From NCBI RefSeq assembly GCF_000717745.1, contig NZ_JOBH01000005.1, positions 304,887 through 368,886 on the forward strand: DNA of 64,000 nt, given 5' to 3'. Below are positions 1 to 7,081 of the stretch, piece after piece. Positions within the stretch are counted from its first letter, which is position 1. Every line of letters begins with the position of its first letter. Source of the stretch: Streptomyces violens (lineage in GTDB: Bacteria; Actinomycetota; Actinomycetes; Streptomycetales; Streptomycetaceae). The notes under the pieces are model-generated. The model did no database searches, was not told where the DNA came from, and saw only the letters and a list, made by a program, of their open reading frames with translations. The translations under genes and the position numbers were made by a program.

Positions 1-1026
1 CACCTGCTGTCGGAGCGTCCGAGCTTCGTACAGGCCGTAGCGCAGCAGACAACCTTGCGCGCTGTACTCCCGAAACCGAAGTCGATCGACGCCGGGGCAC
101 GGCGAGAGGTCGAGCGATCGGTGCAGTGCGACCCCCTCTCGCGCGACACCTTCGAGGACCCCGAGCTGACCGTCGACTACGTCGAGGCGCGCGCCGCCGG
201 GCACGCGGTCGTGCTGCTCGACGTGGGTGGGTACTTCGCCCCGACCCTCGACGCTCTGTGCGACCGGTTCTCGGGCCGCATCCTGGGCGTGGTCGAGGAC
301 ACCGAGAACGGCCACAAGAGATACGCCGAGTGCGAGAAGCTGCCGTGCCCAGTGGTCTCGGTCGCCCGTTCCCCGCTCAAGGACCCCGAGGACTTCCTCG
401 TGGGGCAGTCGGTCGTGTTCTCGGCCGAGGCTCTGATGCGCTCCCGGAGCGATATCCTGCACGGCCGCCCGGCCCTCGTCATCGGCTTCGGCAAGCTGGG
501 CAGCTCGATCGCGCGGCTGCTGCACGCGAAGGGGGTACAGGTCACTGTCTACGACATTGACCCTGTGCGCCGCACGCAGGCCCTCTCACAGGGATTCACG
601 GTTGCCCGCGACCGTGACGCCGCCCTCAATGGGGCCGGACTCGTGCTGTGCGCGACGGGCTCGGTGTCGCTCCGGGGTGAGGACTTCCCCCGACTGCGCA
701 ACGGCGCGTACGTCGCGACGGTCACCTCATCCGAGGACGAGCTCGACCTCGACTCGTTGCCCACCATCTACCAGCGCACGCCTGCCGGCGAGCACGTCAC
801 GCGCTACCAGACGACCGGGCACTACTTCTATCTGCTCAACGGCGGCAACGCCGTCAACTTCCTGCACGGCGCGAGCGTGGGGCCGTTCATCTACCTCGTT
901 CAGGCGGAGATCCTCGCCGGAGTTCGAATGCTCGCCCGCGGCGATCTCGGCCCCGGTATGCATGAGGTCCCCGCGAGCGATCGCACGACCGTCGCAGCAA
1001 CGTGGCTCAACTACTTCAACCGGTAA
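1..1026 (+). CDS. SAH-hydrolase-like NAD-binding protein (5' partial)
   Basis: The frame is open to the left edge, so the gene probably starts outside the window; a TTG at 55 is an unlikely start. The visible 341 codons resemble the NAD-binding part of S-adenosylhomocysteine hydrolase: an EDTENGHKRY segment recalls the SEETTTG region of that enzyme, a Rossmann loop GFGKLGSSIARLL lies near base 484, CATGSVSLRG recalls the TTTGCKDI segment and NAVNFLHG the VNLGCATGHP segment. The C-terminal Lys-Tyr tail of true SAH hydrolases is absent, so it is more likely a divergent oxidoreductase-like member than a housekeeping AhcY. The stop is 8 nt before the NUDIX start, so the two are probably co-transcribed cargo of the element. 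Confidence 0.72.
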   Translation, partial: HLLSERPSFVQAVAQQTTLRAVLPKPKSIDAGARREVERSVQCDPLSRDTFEDPELTVDYVEARAAGHAVVLLDVGGYFAPTLDALCDRFSGRILGVVEDTENGHKRYAECEKLPCPVVSVARSPLKDPEDFLVGQSVVFSAEALMRSRSDILHGRPALVIGFGKLGSSIARLLHAKGVQVTVYDIDPVRRTQALSQGFTVARDRDAALNGAGLVLCATGSVSLRGEDFPRLRNGAYVATVTSSEDELDLDSLPTIYQRTPAGEHVTRYQTTGHYFYLLNGGNAVNFLHGASVGPFIYLVQAEILAGVRMLARGDLGPGMHEVPASDRTTVAATWLNYFNR

Positions 1027-1034
1027 GGAGAATC

Positions 1035-1577
1035 ATGCCGATCACTGCACAGCATGTACGCGGGACCCTCGACGCCTACCTCGACCGGCACCCGGACGAC
1101 AAGGGCTCGCTCACTGTCCTCTCTGATGTGCTCAACGAGGCAGGCGACTCGATCACTTCGCGCAAGGAGTTCCGCGGCCACGTCACGGCCGGCGCCATTC
1201 TGCTGCGCCCGGACGGCTGTGTGCTCACCATCGAACACCGTGCGCTCGCGAAATGGCTGCTGCCCGGCGGCCACGTCGAGCCCGGCGACGAGACGCTGCT
1301 CGGCGCCGCGCTGCGGGAGCTGACGGAAGAGACCGGTATCACCGCTGCGCACGTGCAGGCGGCGAGCCCGGTTCCGCTGCACATCGACGCACATCAGATC
1401 CCGGCGAACGACGCGAAGGGGGAACCGGCGCACCTGCACTTCGACTTCCGGTTCCTCTGCCGCACGACCGTCAACGACGTGGCGTTGCAGGAAGAGGAAG
1501 TGACGGCCTACTCGTGGCAGCCGGCGGACATGCTGACCGCCGAGCCGCTACGCGGTCGGGTGCTGGCTTCCCTCTGA
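1035..1577 (+). CDS. NUDIX hydrolase carried by the element
   Basis: This is a 180-residue protein with a NUDIX box at about residues 78-101 (GGHVEPGDE...AALRELTEETGI). It has the catalytic REXXEE core, with one extra residue before the first glutamate. Family members cleave nucleoside diphosphates linked to another moiety. I chose ATG 1035 because AAGGAG at 1025-1030 sits at ideal spacing and overlaps the stop of the upstream SAH-hydrolase-like gene. pSAM2 encodes a NUDIX-motif immunity factor (Pif), and Nud proteins recur in AICEs. It could therefore be a transfer-immunity or signalling gene, or it could act with its upstream partner on a nucleotide metabolite; the sequence does not decide. 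Confidence 0.85.
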   Translation: MPITAQHVRGTLDAYLDRHPDDKGSLTVLSDVLNEAGDSITSRKEFRGHVTAGAILLRPDGCVLTIEHRALAKWLLPGGHVEPGDETLLGAALRELTEETGITAAHVQAASPVPLHIDAHQIPANDAKGEPAHLHFDFRFLCRTTVNDVALQEEEVTAYSWQPADMLTAEPLRGRVLASL

Positions 1578-1652
1578 CCGTCTACCGGTGACCCCCGAAA
1601 CAGGGGCGCTCGGCGGTGGCGCAATCCCGCCGGGCGCCCCGATTGGCGCCGA

Positions 1653-1668
1653 GCCGCGCTTTCGCGGC
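1653..1668 (+). terminator. Hairpin after the NUDIX gene
   Basis: GCCGCG and CGCGGC form a perfect 6-bp stem with a CTTT loop, and a T-run (TTTTT) follows about 16 nt later. A second dyad, GGCGCC at 1633-1638 and 1645-1650, lies just upstream. Together they are a plausible terminator for the SAH-hydrolase-like/NUDIX pair. Confidence 0.5.
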
Positions 1669-1699
1669 ATTGAAAGGCGAAGCATTTTTCCGGCATCGT

Positions 1700-1716
1700 G
1701 TTGCTGTTGTCGCAAC
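1700..1716. promoter_or_regulatory. Dyad GTTGC-N7-GCAAC before the winged-helix gene
   Basis: This imperfectly spaced 5-bp inverted repeat ends 28 nt before the ATG of the winged-helix protein. It is a candidate operator, possibly autoregulatory. There is no direct evidence beyond symmetry and position. Confidence 0.3.
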
Positions 1717-1744
1717 CGCTGCCCGGCCGAAAGACCCCAACACG

Positions 1745-2044
1745 ATGGATCAGCAGAGCCAGCAATGGTCCTTCTTGAGCAAGCACACACGGGTGCTCTG
1801 GGCCGTCGCCTCGACTCCGAACGTCCGATTGCGCGATCTCGCGGCCGTGTGCAACATCACCGAGCGCACTGCCCAACACATTGTCGCTGACCTCGAACAG
1901 GCCGGGTATCTCGACCGAGAACGAGTTGGCCGGCGCAGTCGGTACACGGTCCATCCCGACCAGCCCCTCAGACACCCAGCAGAGGCCGGGCTGCTCGTTC
2001 GAGACCTCCTGGCCCTGCGACCGGCCGTTGAGGGTGGGGGGTGA
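1745..2044 (+). CDS. Small winged-helix DNA-binding protein
   Basis: This 99-residue protein is essentially one MarR/ArsR-like winged helix. A helix-turn-helix at about residues 29-52 (LRDLAAVCNITERTAQHIVADLEQ) is followed by the typical wing GYLDRERVGRRSRYTVH at 54-70. There is no visible ligand domain or metal-binding cysteine cluster. ATG 1745 is the first start that keeps the whole HTH; no strong Shine-Dalgarno sequence is evident. It stands alone between two terminator-like regions in the element, so it may be a regulator of element genes such as transfer or copy control. The target is unknown. Confidence 0.72.
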   Translation: MDQQSQQWSFLSKHTRVLWAVASTPNVRLRDLAAVCNITERTAQHIVADLEQAGYLDRERVGRRSRYTVHPDQPLRHPAEAGLLVRDLLALRPAVEGGG

Positions 2045-2481
2045 CTCTCCTCCCCGGCCGGTCAGAGCCCCGGGAGGAGCTGCGGCGAACGTTCTGTACG
2101 GATCTGGGGGATCGCCGCTCAGCGGCCTCGGCACGGCCGTCGGTGGCCTTCCTGACGGCTTGTCGACGACGAGCCAGGGTGATTCGCTACCCGCTCCGGG
2201 AGGACGGCGCACAGCTCGTCGGCGTGTCGCCGTATCAAGTTTCCGCGGGTGAGCGCGCTGTATCCGTTACGCGCGACACGCCGAAGCGCTACGCGCCCGC
2301 CTGCGCTCGCTCTCCCTCGCGAGACGCCTTGAGCCGTGCACGGCCACGGGAGACCTCGCCGAACGCTGGCATGGAGGCACCGTGCGGAAACTCGCGAGTT
2401 TCATACGTGGGGAGCGCCGCAGCACCTCCCGGGGCGTCGGTCCCCCACCCCCCCGGGAGGTACCCGCCAGGGGACAAAAGA
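2045..2481. other. Long noncoding stretch inside the element
   Basis: About 440 nt lie between the winged-helix gene and the terminator of the opposing replication operon. Frames crossing it have shadow-like composition and no recognisable domain. It holds a perfect 16-bp palindrome (2387-2402) and GC-rich dyads. It could be an origin or control region, or simply a decayed spacer. Confidence 0.4.
2387..2402. promoter_or_regulatory. Perfect 16-bp palindrome GAAACTCGCGAGTTTC
   Basis: The sequence is fully self-complementary and lies in the long noncoding stretch of the element, 341 nt after the winged-helix gene. Perfect dyads of this size are typical operators for dimeric HTH proteins. Candidate binders are the winged-helix protein and the XRE regulator of the same element. 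A role in plasmid-form replication is an alternative. Confidence 0.45.
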
Positions 2482-2509
2482 GCGCCCCGCCAGTGAGCTG
2501 ACGGGGCGC
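2482..2509 (-). terminator. Terminator of the minus-strand replication operon
   Basis: GCGCCCCG at 2482-2489 pairs with CGGGGCGC at 2502-2509. Read on the minus strand the stem is followed by TCTTTTGTCCC, a U-rich tail. It lies 26 nt after the last minus-strand gene of the element. Confidence 0.8.
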
Positions 2510-2534
2510 AGGATGGCTGTGAAGCCGGAGAGGG

Positions 2535-2843
2535 TCAGGCCGCTGGTGGCCCGAAGGGGTCGACGCCGTGCTGTCGGGTGCCGGGCTGTACGTCGTTGAG
2601 CGGGTCGTGCGGCTTGCTCTCGGAGGCAGCGGTGTACCACTCGTCGAGCTTGGCTCTGGCGGCGCGGCCCCGTGTGCCGCCGGTCCGGCCGATGTGGGCC
2701 AGGCGGCCGCGGTTCATCGGGGTGTCGTCGAGGGCGGCGAACTCGTCGACGGCGGTGCTGGTGTCGGTGTCGTTCCCGAACATCCTTCGGTACAGCTTGC
2801 GGCCGGCTTCGACGCCACCACTCTTGTGCCGTTCCCTGGTCAT
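2535..2843 (-). CDS. Hypothetical protein, last gene of the replication operon
   Basis: This 102-residue, highly charged protein has no membrane segment and no domain I recognise. It starts MTRERHKSGGVEAGRKLYRRMFG and ends Pro-rich. ATG 2843 is chosen over an upstream in-frame start because a strong AGGAGG lies just before it and it begins 23 nt after the upstream gene stops. Position at the end of the replication operon, followed by a terminator, suggests an accessory role in element maintenance, but the function is unknown. Confidence 0.7.
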   Translation of the reverse strand: MTRERHKSGGVEAGRKLYRRMFGNDTDTSTAVDEFAALDDTPMNRGRLAHIGRTGGTRGRAARAKLDEWYTAASESKPHDPLNDVQPGTRQHGVDPFGPPAA

Positions 2844-2866
2844 GACGCGGTCCTCCTGTCGCGTGC

Positions 2867-3808
2867 TCACGCTTCGATCTTCTGGAACTCGGTCCACTCG
2901 GAACCGTCGCCGCCCTTGTATCGGGTCGGCTTATAGATCGGCTCCCCGCTCCGGTCTTTTTGGGACTCGCCGCCGCGCGCCACGGCGTCCGCGCGCTGCT
3001 CGGCGTACGCCTCTCGGAGCTCGCCGAGGGTGGGCAGCCAAAGACGAACGCCGGGGGTGGTGAGTAGCCACATGAGCCATTCGCGGTCGTGCCGCACGTC
3101 GAAGGGGCGCTGCGGATAGGGCACCGGCCACGGGGCGCGGATGTCCTGCCCGTCGCGGCGTTCCGGCGTGTACTCGGGCCAGACCTCCGTGACGTTGGCG
3201 ATCTCGGACCAGACCGGCAGGACGGACGCGAGTGCGAGATGCCTGGCGCCAATTTCGATGCTTTCTCCGCCGTTGTTCGCGGCCCGGGTGAGCGCGTCCT
3301 GCGCAGCCCGGATGCGCTTGTACCGATCGGCGAGCGCGTTGAACTGGGACCATGCGGCAACTGCCTTGGGGCCGTGGTCGATGGCGGTCTGTGCGTCGTG
3401 CACACTGCGGAGCGTCTCGGCCATCGGTCGAGCCTCGGCGAGCAACTCGTCGAGGACGCCGCGCAGGGCAGTCAAGGCGGTGTCGGCGCCGGCGTGCAGG
3501 GCCTGTTCCCGCTTGTGCTTGAGACGGTCCGCCACGCTGAGCAGGAGTTGCAGTTCGGCTTGGGTGAACTGGGCTGCCTGCCGTGTCTCCCATGCGCGCC
3601 GGCCAAGGTCCTTCGGCATCGACTCGCCCTTGTCGAGCGCGGCGAGCGTCTCGCCGACGAGGTCGGGCTGTGGGGTGCTGCCCGGGTTACGCAGGTCGGC
3701 GATCCGCTGCTGAACCTCGGCCTCGCCAGTCTGCACCTTCCGGAAGGCGGGGATGGCGTCGAGGGCGATTTCGAGGGGGTCGCGCTCGGTTTCGGTGATT
3801 GTGGGCAT
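2867..3808 (-). CDS. Hypothetical protein, mostly alpha-helical
   Basis: The 313-residue protein has a helical, Ala/Leu/Glu/Arg-rich N-terminal two-thirds that may form coiled coils. Its C-terminal part is richer in Trp and Pro (WPVPYPQRPFDV, REWLMWLLTTPGVRLWLP). I do not recognise a family. ATG 3808 is preceded by AAAGGAA; an upstream in-frame extension has out-of-frame-like Arg/Pro composition and is rejected. It follows the helicase gene by 93 nt and precedes the small hypothetical gene by 23 nt, so it is probably in the replication operon. Confidence 0.72.
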   Translation of the reverse strand: MPTITETERDPLEIALDAIPAFRKVQTGEAEVQQRIADLRNPGSTPQPDLVGETLAALDKGESMPKDLGRRAWETRQAAQFTQAELQLLLSVADRLKHKREQALHAGADTALTALRGVLDELLAEARPMAETLRSVHDAQTAIDHGPKAVAAWSQFNALADRYKRIRAAQDALTRAANNGGESIEIGARHLALASVLPVWSEIANVTEVWPEYTPERRDGQDIRAPWPVPYPQRPFDVRHDREWLMWLLTTPGVRLWLPTLGELREAYAEQRADAVARGGESQKDRSGEPIYKPTRYKGGDGSEWTEFQKIEA

Positions 3809-3901
3809 GGTGGTTCCTTTCGTGGTCAGGCCGCGCGGGGCGGCTCGTCGGTGTCGGCGCGGTACGCGCCGCATGGTCGGGGCCGGTGAGTGGCCGCGGC
3901 A

Positions 3902-5236
3902 TCACGCCGCCCTGCGCCGGCATTGGGGGTGCGTGGTCATGCCCGGGTGGGCGCGGTCCATGGGCTGGCCGCACTGGTCACAGAAGCCGATATCGAGCGT
4001 TTCGCCGATCACGTTGTGTGACGACTCGTCGGGCAGTCGGGTCACTGAACCGTCAGTCGGTTCAGTCGGTTCAGCTCCCTGGGGGGTGGACTGACTGAAC
4101 CGACTGCGGTCCGACTGGGGGTTTTGGGGGTGTCGCCATACCGTGCCGCCACCGAACCCTTGACGCTCCGTAATCGTCACCTTGGCCTTGGACCGGGCCC
4201 GCTTGATCGTGGATTCCGAGAAACTGTGTGCCTTCGCCGCCTTCATCACATCGGCCCGCGCCGCTTCGCCGCCCTGGTCCGTCAGGTACCCGAGCAGCCA
4301 CGTCACGGCCTCGGCGCGCTCGCCCGCCTCGTCGGCGTCGAGCGACGCTGACAGCGTGTCCTCGACGCTGCGGTCGGATACGCCGGTGAAGAAGATGTGG
4401 CCAACGTTCGCCGTGCCCTTGGGGGTGGACACGTCGCGCCCTTCGATGCGGTAGGCGAGCGAAGGCAGGTCGAGACGACCGAGGCTGTTCTTGGTCTGCG
4501 TCATGATCTGCTCGTCCCCTTCGCGGTCGCGGGCGAAGGCGAGTACGGCGCGGGCAAGATCCTTGAAGGCGCCCGAGCCGGAGATGAGCTGTGATGCGTC
4601 GGTGCCGCTGCCCTTGTTGAAGTGGGCAATGCCGAGTGTGAGCGCGGTCGTGCGCTCGGCCATGCGAACGAGCGGTTCGAGTGCCTGCCGTACGTCCTGC
4701 GTGCGGTGTGCGTCAGTGCTGCTGCCGAGTGTCGACATGAGCGGGTCCACGATGAGCGCGGCGACGTCGTGCTCGGCAATGGCTTCTTCGATCAGGGTGA
4801 CGTCGAGCGGTAGTGAGATCATCACTTCCCCGCGTAGGACGTCCTCGACGTCGACGCGAAACACCCGGGTGAGGTCGGCGCCGGCCGCGATGAGCCGCGG
4901 TACGAGCGTGCGCGACCACGAGTCCTCGACGGCTGCGTACAGGACGTTGCGCGGCTGACCGTAGAACATGCCCGGTAGCTCTCCGCGGGAGAGCCGTGCG
5001 GACAGCCAGATGCCGAACGACGACTTCCCCGTGCCTTCGCGGCCCGCAGCGAGCGTGAGCGCTCCGCCAGGGATGCGCCCTTGCCCGTCGGGCTCCCATG
5101 CCCAGATGACCGGCTCAGGCTCGATCTCCGAGGCGCGGGTGAGCTTGAGCCGACGGGTAGGCATCTCCGGCTCGTCGTCGGCCGAGCCGTTGAGCCCGTA
5201 GCGCGTCGAGATATCCCGTGCTTGTTCTGCGGTCAT
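3902..5236 (-). CDS. RepA-like AAA replicative helicase
   Basis: This 444-residue AAA_25/RepA-family ATPase of the RecA fold has Walker A GREGTGKSS at about residues 65-73 and Walker B AALIVDPLMS near 159-168. A GIAHFNKGSG segment follows, fitting the sensor-like region of RepA hexameric helicases. The C-terminus ends in a short CDQC...H...C motif that may bind zinc. It should unwind DNA for element replication. ATG 5236 overlaps the primase stop by 4 nt (ATGA), indicating translational coupling; longer upstream extensions in this frame are Arg/Pro shadow sequence. The prim-pol plus RepA-like pair replaces the single RepSA-type initiator of pSAM2. Confidence 0.85.
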   Translation of the reverse strand: MTAEQARDISTRYGLNGSADDEPEMPTRRLKLTRASEIEPEPVIWAWEPDGQGRIPGGALTLAAGREGTGKSSFGIWLSARLSRGELPGMFYGQPRNVLYAAVEDSWSRTLVPRLIAAGADLTRVFRVDVEDVLRGEVMISLPLDVTLIEEAIAEHDVAALIVDPLMSTLGSSTDAHRTQDVRQALEPLVRMAERTTALTLGIAHFNKGSGTDASQLISGSGAFKDLARAVLAFARDREGDEQIMTQTKNSLGRLDLPSLAYRIEGRDVSTPKGTANVGHIFFTGVSDRSVEDTLSASLDADEAGERAEAVTWLLGYLTDQGGEAARADVMKAAKAHSFSESTIKRARSKAKVTITERQGFGGGTVWRHPQNPQSDRSRFSQSTPQGAEPTEPTDGSVTRLPDESSHNVIGETLDIGFCDQCGQPMDRAHPGMTTHPQCRRRAA

Positions 5237-6192
5237 CGGGCGTTCCTCGACTTGTACGCGGACTCGATCGTGTGTCGGGCCTCGGACTCGCTCAGGCCGA
5301 TAAGGGCGGCTGCCTCGGCCATGGCGCCCGTGATTGCCTGCGGGGCGATTCCGCGCTGTCTGCCCTCCTTGAAAGCCGTCTGTGCGGCCCAGTACAGGCG
5401 TTCGTTTCGCTGCCCCTCGCGGGAGTCGAGCACGTACTTGACCAGTCCGGTTAGAGCGGCCGAGCGGGTACGGCCGACCGTGACCGTGCGCCGGGGTAGG
5501 GGCGCGGGCACGATGAGGTCGAGCAGCGCAGTCGGGATCGGCGCGACGGGGTGCGGCTCGGCGAACCGGTAGACGCCCCTGGACGTCCATGACCCCGGGC
5601 CGACGAGGTACCCGCCGTACCCGCGCACGTCGATGCCGGGGCCGAGCTTGCCCGCGCTGTTGGGCACCCGAGCGTCGGCCGGGCCGGTGAACCACAGGTG
5701 CCAGCCGCCGGACGGAGTCGCGATTGCGGTCGTCGGCTCGATGGTGAACCCGTGCTCGTCGGCGAGAGCACGCAGCGAGGCGACACCGTCGACGCCGTTC
5801 TTCCGGTCGAGGTCGACGCCGAGCAGCGGAAGCGGGCCGCGCCCGCACGCGATGCCGTATCCAGTGGCGTGCGGGGCAGTGGCGAACAGTTCGGCGAGCC
5901 GCTGCTCGTCGTCGGTGGCGTCGTGCACGCCGTGCCCTGGGCGCCCACATTCGCCGCGGCACTTGGGGGTGCCGGGCGGGTCGTCGCGGTGGGGCGAGCG
6001 AATCGCCGGCAACTTCGCCCGCCCGATGGGAAAGACGTGCCAGCCGCGCCGTATCGCCTCTGTCGCGTCGGCGAGTGCCTGCCGCCACACGGGGCCGTGT
6101 GGCACGATGTTGGGTGACTCGCCCGCCAGGTAGTCACTTGCCCCCGCGACCTGTTCCCGCAGGCCGGGGGTGCTTTCGTTTTCTGCGGTCAT
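5233..6192 (-). CDS. Prim-pol primase (bifunctional primase/polymerase N-terminal)
   Basis: This 319-residue protein of the archaeo-eukaryotic primase superfamily has the acidic pair in LLGVDLDRKNG (about residues 114-123) and a later GGWHLWF with the conserved histidine, plus a CRGECGRPGH segment that could bind zinc. It would synthesise primers for autonomous replication of the excised element. ATG 6192 overlaps the stop of the excisionase-like gene by 4 nt (ATGA), and its own stop overlaps the helicase start the same way. The three genes therefore form one tightly coupled operon. Confidence 0.85.
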   Translation of the reverse strand: MTAENESTPGLREQVAGASDYLAGESPNIVPHGPVWRQALADATEAIRRGWHVFPIGRAKLPAIRSPHRDDPPGTPKCRGECGRPGHGVHDATDDEQRLAELFATAPHATGYGIACGRGPLPLLGVDLDRKNGVDGVASLRALADEHGFTIEPTTAIATPSGGWHLWFTGPADARVPNSAGKLGPGIDVRGYGGYLVGPGSWTSRGVYRFAEPHPVAPIPTALLDLIVPAPLPRRTVTVGRTRSAALTGLVKYVLDSREGQRNERLYWAAQTAFKEGRQRGIAPQAITGAMAEAAALIGLSESEARHTIESAYKSRNAR

Positions 6193-6395
6193 GCCGCCGC
6201 GCCTCCGACCTGCACAGTCTGCGCAGTGAGCCAAGCCTCGATGGCGCTGCGGCGGTACATGATCCGACCGGCCCGGCTCGACGTCGTCTTGATGTACGCA
6301 GGTCCGGAGCCCATCCATCGCCAGTTGGCGAGGGTCTGCCGGCTGAACCCGTATTGGGCCTGCACCTGCTTGGGAGTGAGAAGTTCGTCAGTCAC
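6189..6395 (-). CDS. xis: Excisionase-like HTH protein
   Basis: The 68-residue protein is a single MerR-like helix-turn-helix (LLTPKQVQAQYGFSRQTLAN followed by a wing with GRIMYRRSAIEAWL). This is the standard architecture of AICE excisionases, which bend DNA to favour excision by the integrase. GTG 6395 is taken as start because it directly precedes TDELLTPKQ and GAGG lies upstream; an earlier in-frame ATG would overlap the divergent promoter. It is the first gene of the minus-strand replication operon, so excision and replication would be switched on together. Confidence 0.82.
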   Translation of the reverse strand: MTDELLTPKQVQAQYGFSRQTLANWRWMGSGPAYIKTTSSRAGRIMYRRSAIEAWLTAQTVQVGGAAA

Positions 6396-6413
6396 TTTCC
6401 CGCCTCGGATGAG

Positions 6414-6442
6414 TTGCTTTGCGACTCGACTGCGCCTACATT
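6414..6442 (+). promoter_or_regulatory. Promoter of the XRE-integrase pair
   Basis: TTGCTT at 6414-6419 and TACATT at 6437-6442 are separated by 17 nt, a good housekeeping-sigma promoter. Transcription would begin at about 6449, exactly on an in-frame ATG. It lies in the 53-nt gap between the divergent excisionase and regulator genes, where a regulator could control both directions. Confidence 0.6.
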
Positions 6443-6448
6443 CGACGC

Positions 6449-7081
6449 ATGCAAAGGACAGTAACACTCCATCCGGAGCGAGTGAAGATCCGCCCAGTGC
6501 CTAAGCTGAGCGGCATGACTCAGCCCTCCCGGACGCCCACGCAGATCACCGACCCGACCGGCCGCACCGTTGCCGCCAACGTGCGACGAGTACGAGAAGC
6601 ACGCGGTCTGTCCACGTATGAACTCGCGCGCAAGTTGAAGGACGCGGGTCGCCCCGTCTCACCGTCCGCTCTCGCCAAGATCGAGCGGGGAGAGCGCCGG
6701 GTAGATGTTGGTGACCTCATGGCACTTGCGGTCGCGCTCAACATCTCGCCGTCCGGGTTGCTCCTGCCGGTCGACACTGAACCGCTCGCAGACGTCGAGA
6801 TCACGGGGAGTCGCACCGTTCGCGCACTCGATGCGTGGGAATGGATCGATGGCCAAGGCCCGCTTCACGATCCGCCGGCCGGAGTGCGAGCAGCCTACGA
6901 AGCGCGCATGACGTACCGGCTTCACGGCCGCCCGCACTGGCTCGTCGACCTGGAAGACCAGGAAGAGGGAGGCACCGAAGGCCGCAACCGCGCTGCCCGC
7001 CTGATGCGTGCCGCAGGCATCGAGCGCGTCGAGGGAACGAACCGATACCGGCTGCCAAAGAGGGACGAGTCCGATGGCTAG
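6449..7081 (+). CDS. XRE-family regulator of the element
   Basis: A Cro/CI-type HTH (VRRVREARGLSTYELARKL...SPSALAKIERGERRVDVGDLMALAVALN) is followed by about 100 residues without a recognised domain. The start is uncertain. ATG 6449 lies 6 nt after a good -10 box, predicting a leaderless mRNA and 210 residues. ATG 6515 would give 188 residues but has no clear Shine-Dalgarno sequence. The gene is divergent from the excisionase-replication operon and overlaps the integrase start by 8 nt. It is well placed to be the lysogeny-like switch that represses excision and replication while allowing integrase expression. Confidence 0.85.
   Translation: MQRTVTLHPERVKIRPVPKLSGMTQPSRTPTQITDPTGRTVAANVRRVREARGLSTYELARKLKDAGRPVSPSALAKIERGERRVDVGDLMALAVALNISPSGLLLPVDTEPLADVEITGSRTVRALDAWEWIDGQGPLHDPPAGVRAAYEARMTYRLHGRPHWLVDLEDQEEGGTEGRNRAARLMRAAGIERVEGTNRYRLPKRDESDG

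Noticed and set aside
1508..2212. Long open frame on the minus strand under the NUDIX and winged-helix genes
   Set aside because: It has no domain and a Pro/Gly/Arg shadow composition, and it lies opposite recognised genes with their own ribosome sites.
1..2500. Search for a second copy of the tRNA-Thr 3' end as the left attachment site
   Set aside because: No copy was seen, so the left boundary is taken to be outside the window.
5237..6088. N-terminal extension of the RepA-like helicase to 728 residues
   Set aside because: The extra residues are Arg/Pro-rich out-of-frame sequence of the primase gene. ATG 5236 with the ATGA overlap is the credible start.
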